A DNA stretch of 64,000 nt from an uncultured Clostridia bacterium (GTDB lineage: Bacteria > Bacillota > Clostridia > UBA1381): NCBI GenBank assembly GCA_934476675.1, contig CAKSOE010000002.1, forward strand, positions 92,625-156,624. The letters are read 5' to 3'. Below the pieces are notes generated by a model. The model saw nothing but the letters and a program-made list of their open reading frames with translations, made no database searches and was not told the DNA's origin. This document shows positions 59,030-64,000 of this stretch, piece after piece; position 1 is the first letter of the stretch; each line of letters begins with the position of its first letter. A program made the position numbers and the translations under genes.

Positions 59030-60787
59030 TCAGCTGTATATTTTTGCTCTTTCAAGCAGACGGTAAATTGCATTGCCTCCGGGGAGCATTTTAATCTCGT
59101 TTTCCGAAAGAATTTTTAATGCAAGCACAAGTATAAGGTAAACTGTGGCGGCAAATGCGATAGCAAGAAGCGTTGAAACAATATTTGAGCCGATAACAGC
59201 CATAAACAGCTTATAAGCCGCCCATGCTGTTATACCCATGATACCGCCCGCTATAAGCGGTTTTATGACATATTTACTTATTGACATTTTAAGAGATACG
59301 TACTTCGAAAGCACGATAAAGCTTATGAGAAACGCCGTAGCCTGGCAGGCAATGGAGCTTATTGCCGCGCCATAGATGTTGATTGACGGCTGACGTATCA
59401 GAATGATGTTCAATATGACCTTTACCACACATCCGGCGAGTATGCTTATTGCAGGAACAAAGACTTTTCCTATCCCTTGGAGAGCTCCCGACATTGTCTG
59501 CGACAGTGCGCTGAAAATCAGAGACACAGACATTATTGCCAAAAGGTCATAGCCTTCGACGGCTTTGGGGTAAATTACCATATATATAGGTCTTGCAAGC
59601 GCTATAAAACCGATACAGCACGGCATGATAAGCAATATCGAAATTAAGAACGAATATATAATTTTCTCCGACGCTTCTTTTCTGTCGCCCAATGCAAGCG
59701 CGCTTGCAATGGACGGAACAAGAACCGTTGCAAAAGCAATATTCAGAGCAAGTGGCATATTTATAAGAGTATCGCTTTTTGAGAGCATTCCCGAAAGCCT
59801 TAAAGCCTCACTGTTGAGCTGCTTTGCCGTAGGATTGAAAATTGCGGCAGTGTTTCCGTGCGCAGGAATACAGGCGGAAAAAGCAATTTCAATGTTACGC
59901 GTAATTGTTGCAAGGTCTACGACACGGTTTACGGCGGTTATAATCGATGCAAGAGAAATCGGTATGGAAAGCATAAGAACCGATTTCATTATTTTTCCGG
60001 TTGATTCATGCAGCGATTCAACAGCCGTAATACGAACCTTTTCCATTATGCCGCTCTTGCGTTTAAGGTAAAATGCCGCAAGATACAGAAACGAGAACAG
60101 CGTTGCAAGGGAAGACGCAGCATTTGCCCATGCGGCAAGAATTTCGGGAGAGGTTTTCGGCGGATTTCCCGTGTACATATCTCCGCGGCAAAGAAAAGCA
60201 ATTCTGCTTACAAATTCCATAATTGCAGGCATATTGTCAACGGCAAGCAATACCAGAGCAATAGTAAACGTGCATTTGAATACCTGTTCAAACATCTGCG
60301 AGCGGCTTGACGCGTGCATATTGTTAAGCCCCTGAAAATATCCTCGGATAACCGAGGAAATACATACGAAAAATATGGACGGTGCAAGTGCGCGCATTAC
60401 ATACTGCGCTCCGTCCATATGAAGTATATGTACGGCAACAAAATCCGCACCAAAAAATAAAAATGCGGAGCATACAAGCCCTATAACCGTAAAAAGCAAA
60501 AACGCCGATTTAAAAATATTGTGGGCTCCTTTGTAATCTTCAAGCGCTGCACGTTCCGAAACCATTTTTGCGATTGCATTCGGTATTCCGACAGAGGAAA
60601 GCGCCAGAAGTACGGTATATACCTGAAATCCGGCATTGTAGAAGCCGTTGCCGACATCTCCGAAACCGTCAATGTTTGTAATAACTATTCTGTATACCAT
60701 ACCGAGCAGCTTGACCATAATCTGCGCAAATAAAATAATAACCACATTCATCATAAACGATTGCGACTTATCTTTGAGCCTATTCAT
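59030..60787 (-). CDS. SpoVB/YtgP-type polysaccharide or lipid flippase (MOP superfamily)
   Basis: 585 residues with about fourteen membrane helices. The N terminus KSQSFMMNVVIILFAQIMVK and LLGMVYRIVITNIDG, then GNGFYNAGFQVYTVLLALSS and VGIPNAIAKMVSER are typical of the SpoVB/YtgP/Amj-like branch that includes MurJ-type lipid II flippases; FFVCISSVIRGYFQGLNNM and MSGALQGIGKVFVPAISI are also conserved. It may flip lipid-linked peptidoglycan or spore-cortex precursors. TGGAG precedes the start. Paralogous roles cannot be told apart by sequence alone. Confidence 0.85.
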   Translation of the reverse strand: MNRLKDKSQSFMMNVVIILFAQIMVKLLGMVYRIVITNIDGFGDVGNGFYNAGFQVYTVLLALSSVGIPNAIAKMVSERAALEDYKGAHNIFKSAFLLFTVIGLVCSAFLFFGADFVAVHILHMDGAQYVMRALAPSIFFVCISSVIRGYFQGLNNMHASSRSQMFEQVFKCTFTIALVLLAVDNMPAIMEFVSRIAFLCRGDMYTGNPPKTSPEILAAWANAASSLATLFSFLYLAAFYLKRKSGIMEKVRITAVESLHESTGKIMKSVLMLSIPISLASIITAVNRVVDLATITRNIEIAFSACIPAHGNTAAIFNPTAKQLNSEALRLSGMLSKSDTLINMPLALNIAFATVLVPSIASALALGDRKEASEKIIYSFLISILLIMPCCIGFIALARPIYMVIYPKAVEGYDLLAIMSVSLIFSALSQTMSGALQGIGKVFVPAISILAGCVVKVILNIILIRQPSINIYGAAISSIACQATAFLISFIVLSKYVSLKMSISKYVIKPLIAGGIMGITAWAAYKLFMAVIGSNIVSTLLAIAFAATVYLILVLALKILSENEIKMLPGGNAIYRLLERAKIYS

Positions 60788-60967
60788 AAAATCTCCATTC
60801 CGCCGCTCTGCAACGGCACAAAATTATAATATCTATCTATACTATTATAAGCTATTTTCGGAAATTATCAAGTATTGTTACACAAAATTAATATTACAAA
60901 AAAACAGCGCCTGTGCGGAATTAAAAAGGAGTACATTAATATTTGTCGGATTTATTCAAAATAACTA

Positions 60968-60996
60968 TTGAAATAAGAAGAGTTTTATAGTATAAT
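60968..60996 (+). promoter_or_regulatory. Promoter of zinc-ribbon gene
   Basis: TTGAAA, 17-bp spacer, TATAAT, 34 bases before the chosen start. Confidence 0.78.
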
Positions 60997-61029
60997 AGCT
61001 ATATTAAGATGGTAGAGGAGTACTGCAAG

Positions 61030-61893
61030 ATGTATTGCAAAAACTGCGGCAGGGAACTGAAAGACGGTGTGCGTTTCTGTGACAGATGCGGTAAATCGGT
61101 AAGACAGTCAAACCAGACGGAGCGTGCGGCACGGCTTAAAGAAATCGAAGCGTTAAAGGAAGAACGGCTTACGCGCAAGAAAAAGCTTGCCGATATGGAA
61201 GCGGAAAAACGTGAACATAAGAAAAAAAAGCAGCAGGCGAGAAAGCTGCCCCGCAATAACAGACTTATATATGCGGCGGCATTTGTTTTGATATTGCTTG
61301 CGTCTGCGATAATATCGTATATAATAACGGACTATAAAAACCAAAATGCAGGATACAGAACCAGAGATGAGTCGATAGAACTCAATTCAACACCGGTTCC
61401 GACCATACAGGCGGCAGCGGAAACAGCGTCTCCGTCACCGTCGGTATTGCCTACGGTAGCGCCGGAGGTGGAGAATACCGATCCGGTGAACAGTGACGGT
61501 TACAGAGAGTTTACGGTGGATAATAACCTTAAATGTCCGTATCCGACTGTATTTATAAAAAAGAGTGCAGAGGGGAATACGCGGCTTAATCTGATGGATC
61601 AGACGGGCGGTGCGACGCTGACCTTAAAGGAGGATAGGGCAAGCGGTACGAAAGCGGCAGAACTTATGAAGGAGTATGCCCAGACTCTCGGCGGCACAAC
61701 CACCTATTCGCTTGCCGGAGATAACTGGTACGGTATTACCGTTACGAAGAACACGATGGTTTATCATAGAAAATGCGTCATTGACGGAGGAAAATCCTAT
61801 TACTACGATTTTCAGTATGACAAAAACTCCGTATCAGCGGCAGAGTATGACACATATATCAATTATATGGATAAAGCGTTCAGCCCGCAATAG
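61030..61893 (+). CDS. Zinc-ribbon membrane protein with extracellular domain
   Basis: 287 residues from the ATG at 61030 (GAGGAG nine bases ahead). The zinc ribbon MYCKNCGRELKDGVRFCDRCG (two CxxC) lies at the very N terminus. A charged helical stretch follows (about 25-75, Lys/Arg/Glu-rich, likely coiled coil), then one membrane helix (IYAAAFVLILLASAIISYII, about 79-98), a Pro/Thr/Ser linker and an extracellular domain of about 140 residues ending YDTYINYMDKAF. The family is unknown. It recalls the smaller zinc-ribbon protein at 3838. Confidence 0.75.
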   Translation: MYCKNCGRELKDGVRFCDRCGKSVRQSNQTERAARLKEIEALKEERLTRKKKLADMEAEKREHKKKKQQARKLPRNNRLIYAAAFVLILLASAIISYIITDYKNQNAGYRTRDESIELNSTPVPTIQAAAETASPSPSVLPTVAPEVENTDPVNSDGYREFTVDNNLKCPYPTVFIKKSAEGNTRLNLMDQTGGATLTLKEDRASGTKAAELMKEYAQTLGGTTTYSLAGDNWYGITVTKNTMVYHRKCVIDGGKSYYYDFQYDKNSVSAAEYDTYINYMDKAFSPQ

Positions 61894-62155
61894 CCTTGCA
61901 GCCGAGCGCAATTATTGCCGCCAGTGATACGACAAGACACAGCATAAGAGATTTCTTGCCCTTTTGAGCGGATTTGTAATAAATCTGCTCATTTTTTTTC
62001 ATGTTTTCAATATAATCCGTAACGATTTTTTCGGCGTCGGCAATAACCTTGCTTTCAAGCCGCGGATTGTAGTCCTTCAATACGATTATTGCCTCACAGA
62101 TGTATGGAGAGGACAGATTGTTAAGTATAACTACCTTTTTTGTGATATCTTTCAC
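61880..62155 (-). CDS. Small membrane protein of unknown function
   Basis: 91 residues starting at a GTG, with AGGGAG nine bases ahead. A helical N-terminal 60 residues (ICEAIIVLKDYNPRLESKVI, DAEKIVTDYIENMKKNEQ) precedes a C-terminal membrane helix (SLMLCLVVSLAAIIALGC). It is convergent with and overlaps the end of the zinc-ribbon gene by 14 bp. Not recognised. Confidence 0.6.
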   Translation of the reverse strand: MKDITKKVVILNNLSSPYICEAIIVLKDYNPRLESKVIADAEKIVTDYIENMKKNEQIYYKSAQKGKKSLMLCLVVSLAAIIALGCKAIAG

Positions 62156-62248
62156 TGATTTTAACTCCCTTCGTTTATGTTTCTTTCTAATTATTTCCTT
62201 AATTAATAAAATTTATACCATCAGCGCGTGTAATAAATGAAAATCAAG

Positions 62249-62295
62249 TGTAACAAATTTGTAACAAAAGCTTGACATTGTAACAATTTTGTAGT
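62249..62295 (+). promoter_or_regulatory. Two WalR (YycF)-like boxes
   Basis: TGTAAC-AAATT-TGTAAC (62249-62265) matches the WalR pattern TGTWAH-N5-TGTWAH exactly. TGTAAC-AATTT-TGTAGT (62279-62295), with the same spacing and one mismatch, lies in the promoter spacer. Target is the G5/3D cell-wall gene. Confidence 0.65.
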
Positions 62296-62300
62296 ATAAT
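62272..62300 (+). promoter_or_regulatory. Promoter of the G5/3D-domain gene
   Basis: TTGACA, 17-bp spacer, TATAAT. Confidence 0.85.
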
Positions 62301-62322
62301 ACCATGAAAGCAAAGGATTAAC

Positions 62323-62457
62323 ATGAAAAATGCACTGCGGATCTCAGTAATGCAATTCGCTGTACTTTTTTCTGTTATGATTTGTGCCGCGTATGGCGGG
62401 GAATGGAGATTTTTTTATGAACACACAAAGAAAAAAGCTTATAATTGCCGGAATTGA
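62323..62457 (+). CDS. Upstream ORF overlapping the start of the G5/3D gene
   Basis: 44-codon ORF preceded by AAAGGA, in another frame from the main gene. Its N-terminal half resembles a signal or membrane segment (MKNALRISVMQFAVLFSVMI). It runs through the ribosome site and first 14 codons of the main gene and ends at 62457, so its translation could affect initiation downstream. It may be a leader ORF or chance. Confidence 0.35.
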   Translation: MKNALRISVMQFAVLFSVMICAAYGGEWRFFYEHTKKKAYNCRN

Positions 62458-63547
62458 AAAACGACGGCTTCAAAAAAAGCGCAGAAGAATGAAAAGAAAA
62501 ATAACGGCGCTTGTAACGCTGGCAGCCATATGTACTGTTTCATTTGGTGCGGTATACAATGCAAGCGCAAAGGAAATCACCGTTACGGAAATAAACGAAT
62601 TTGAGGGAACAAATGAAACCGTAGTCGTAAAAACACGCTCCGAAAGTGTCGGAGAGGTAATTGAGCAGTCGGGATACACGGTGGGCGAGCTGGATAAGCT
62701 GAATAAGCCGGCGGACGAGAAAGTGTCAGACAATGATGATATTGTAATAAAGCGCGGTAAGCAGATAACTATTAAATCAAACGATACGGAACAGGTAGCA
62801 AACATCACAACGGCAAATGCTGCGGACGCTTTGGTAGAGGCAGGATTTATTCCGGGAGAATATGATGAGATAACAACGGACGGCGGCGATTTGTCACAAA
62901 GCAGCGTAATTGAGGTTGTATCGGTGAATACCGTTGAAGAAACGGAGGAAAGCGAGATTAAGTATCAGACGGAATATATTGAAGACTCAAGCCTGGCAAA
63001 AGGTCAGACAAAGGTTGTCAGCGAGGGGCAGACGGGCGTAATTTCAACCACCTATAAGGTTCTTTACAAAAACGGCAGCGAGGTATCGCGTGAAGCAATG
63101 AGCGAGGACGTTGTAATTCCGGTGAAAAATAAGGTAATTGCAAAAGGTACGGCACAGGGTACTTCAAAAAATGCGGAAAGGACTGTCGGGGCGGCTAAAT
63201 CTGACGCAGATACGGGAAAAACAATAAAAGGCATGGCATATTCAAAGAAAATCACAATGACTGCAACCGCATATTCCACATCACCGTCAGAGAACGGCGG
63301 ATACAGCGTATCGGCAATGGGAAATCCTCTGGGGTTTGGTATAGTTGCCGTTGACCCAAGCGTTGTGCCTTTGGGGTCAAAGGTTTATATTGAAGGCGCC
63401 GACGGCAGCTGGTCATACGGCGTGGCAAGCGCAGAGGACACAGGGGGCGCAATTAAAGGCAATAAAATTGATTTATGCTATAACGGCTCTGTAAGTCAGG
63501 TAAACAAATTCGGAAGAAGAAGCTGTAATGTGTATATATTAAAATAA
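62417..63547 (+). CDS. YabE-like secreted protein with DUF348, G5 and 3D domains
   Basis: 376 residues from the ATG at 62417, ten bases behind GGAG. A basic N terminus and signal/anchor helix (ITALVTLAAICTVSFGAVYNASA) are followed by two DUF348 repeats (VVKTRSESVGEVIEQSGYTV; ITTANAADALVEAGF), a G5 domain (about 185-265, EIKYQTEYIEDSSLAKGQTK, GVISTTYKVLYKNG) and a C-terminal 3D domain (about 290-376) with the acidic triad in ASAEDTGGAIKGNKIDLCY. This is the YabE/resuscitation-factor-like layout; the 3D fold is a lytic transglycosylase. WalR-like boxes precede it. Confidence 0.92.
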   Translation: MNTQRKKLIIAGIEKRRLQKKRRRMKRKITALVTLAAICTVSFGAVYNASAKEITVTEINEFEGTNETVVVKTRSESVGEVIEQSGYTVGELDKLNKPADEKVSDNDDIVIKRGKQITIKSNDTEQVANITTANAADALVEAGFIPGEYDEITTDGGDLSQSSVIEVVSVNTVEETEESEIKYQTEYIEDSSLAKGQTKVVSEGQTGVISTTYKVLYKNGSEVSREAMSEDVVIPVKNKVIAKGTAQGTSKNAERTVGAAKSDADTGKTIKGMAYSKKITMTATAYSTSPSENGGYSVSAMGNPLGFGIVAVDPSVVPLGSKVYIEGADGSWSYGVASAEDTGGAIKGNKIDLCYNGSVSQVNKFGRRSCNVYILK

Positions 63548-63595
63548 AATTTAAACGAATTGCATAGTTTTATGTAATTCGTTTAAATTTTAGCT
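63545..63595 (+). terminator. Terminator after G5/3D gene
   Basis: AAATTTAAACGAATTGCAT pairs with ATGTAATTCGTTTAAATTT (one G-T pair), loop AGTTTT, then TT. Confidence 0.85.
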
Positions 63596-63611
63596 TTTTT
63601 ATAAAAAAGGC

Positions 63612-63640
63612 TTGACAGAAAAACAAATATGTGGTAATAT
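63612..63640 (+). promoter_or_regulatory. Promoter of tRNA-Arg
   Basis: TTGACA, 17-bp spacer, TAATAT, 28 bases before the tRNA. Confidence 0.8.
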
Positions 63641-63667
63641 ATTAAAAGTGGTCTGAGGATCACATCT

Positions 63668-63744
63668 GCGCCAGTAGCTCAGTTGGATAGAGTGACTGGC
63701 TACGAACCAGTAGGTCGGGGGTTCGAGCCCCTCCTGGCGCACCA
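63668..63744 (+). tRNA. tRNA-Arg (anticodon ACG)
   Basis: 77-base tRNA with encoded CCA. Acceptor arms GCGCCAG and CTGGCGC pair perfectly, the D arm is GCTCAGTTGGATAGAGT, the anticodon stem ACTGG/CCAGT holds loop CTACGAA (anticodon ACG, read as ICG after TadA editing), and the T arm is GGGGGTTCGAGCCCCT. Confidence 0.97.
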
Positions 63745-63769
63745 TAGGTCAACGATAAAGTTGATACAA

Positions 63770-63800
63770 GAAAAATCGCTTGATTTCAAGCGATTTTTTT
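63770..63800 (+). terminator. Terminator after tRNA-Arg
   Basis: AAAAATCGCTTG, loop ATTT, CAAGCGATTTTT, then TT. Confidence 0.9.
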
Positions 63801-63948
63801 CATTTCAGCCCAAATTTTGTGCCTATCAAACAACCAATTGGCAACGGGAGATTTGCGCTTTATACCCCCCTGCATACAATTTGGCAAAATATCGGCAGCT
63901 TTGTAGTGCTTTGCCCCCTCTGGCTGGAGTGGTATAATATAAATAGAG

Positions 63949-63977
63949 TCGACAAACACCCAAAAATCTGATATAAT
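63949..63977 (+). promoter_or_regulatory. Promoter for a gene beyond the window
   Basis: TCGACA, 17-bp spacer, TATAAT; a GAAAGAGGGAAAG ribosome-site-like run ends the window, so the next gene probably starts just outside. Between 63801 and 63948 I see nothing supported. Confidence 0.6.
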
Positions 63978-64000
63978 AAATCAGAAAGAGGGAAAGAAAA

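Noticed and set aside
61880..62155. Antisense shadow of the zinc-ribbon gene
   Set aside because: Overlap is only 14 bp and a good ribosome site and membrane helix are present, so it was kept as a gene.
63668..64000. tRNA-Arg as an integration site
   Set aside because: No integrase gene and no repeat of the tRNA 3' end is visible in the remaining 250 bases.
1..64000. CRISPR array, prophage, toxin-antitoxin or defence island
   Set aside because: No regularly spaced direct repeats, cas genes, phage structural genes or typical toxin-antitoxin pairs were seen.

Overview
The window looks like a chromosomal segment of a spore-forming Clostridia-class Firmicute of moderately low GC. Evidence: a 22-residue SpoVM-like peptide gene (37927-37995); a SpoVB-type flippase; many promoters of TTGACA-17-TATAAT type; strong AGGAGG ribosome sites with occasional GTG/TTG starts; a Trp-type T-box; the CdaA-CdaR pair; class III FBPase; CGAAC-N4-GTTCG-like SOS boxes; and two large S-layer-homology (SLH) proteins. 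Hexuronate catabolism genes beside SLH proteins would suit a gut polysaccharide degrader, but genus cannot be read from this sequence alone. It is mostly ordinary core genome with little mobile DNA.

Layout. 1-2.4 kb: end of a sugar dehydrogenase operon with mannonate dehydratase and an SDR mannonate oxidoreductase. 2.5-5.3 kb: DnaQ-like exonuclease, a degenerate gap, a zinc-ribbon membrane protein and an unknown exported protein. 5.4-10 kb: class III fructose-bisphosphatase and a polar amino-acid ABC transporter. 10.4-13.4 kb: cdaA-cdaR-hslO. 13.4-15.3 kb: leuA (minus) behind a leucine leader-peptide attenuator. 15.5-19.7 kb: ptsG-ptsH-ptsI. 19.8-20.5 kb: MgtC-like protein. 20.6-25.9 kb: sodium-pumping biotin decarboxylase cluster with both a methylmalonyl-CoA-type and an oxaloacetate/pyruvate-type carboxyltransferase, then proC. 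26.7-33.4 kb: transposase remnant, CorC-type transporter, Na/Pi cotransporter, DUF1287 protein and T-box-controlled trpB2. 33.4-37.5 kb: DUF1015, ybaK and mutS2 operon (minus). 37.6-44.3 kb: small membrane protein, spoVM, P-loop ATPase, Ig-like/glucosaminidase exoprotein, uridine-kinase-like protein, HD protein, PF06541 protein and RraA-family protein. 44.4-52.7 kb: two SLH proteins flanking an SOS-type LysM protein and rpsB-tsf. 52.8-58.7 kb: MATE transporter, complete queuosine precursor operon queF-queC-queD-queE-folE, AraC regulator and ArsC-like protein. 59-64 kb: flippase, zinc-ribbon protein, G5/3D cell-wall protein with WalR-like boxes and tRNA-Arg(ACG).

How the parts work together. 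PTS, FBPase and hexuronate genes serve central carbon metabolism. The biotin cluster would couple decarboxylation (or transcarboxylation) to sodium export, and the MATE and Na/Pi carriers could use the resulting gradient. The most interesting material is regulatory: a complete leucine attenuator, an Asp/Asn-rich upstream ORF ahead of a Mg-transporter-family gene, a Pho-box-like element at the phosphate cotransporter, three LexA-like boxes at a YneA-like gene, WalR-like boxes at a cell-wall gene, a Trp T-box, a switchable-looking leader at ptsG, and large palindromes over the promoters of the decarboxylase cluster and the MATE gene. No CRISPR array, prophage, defence island or biosynthetic cluster was seen.
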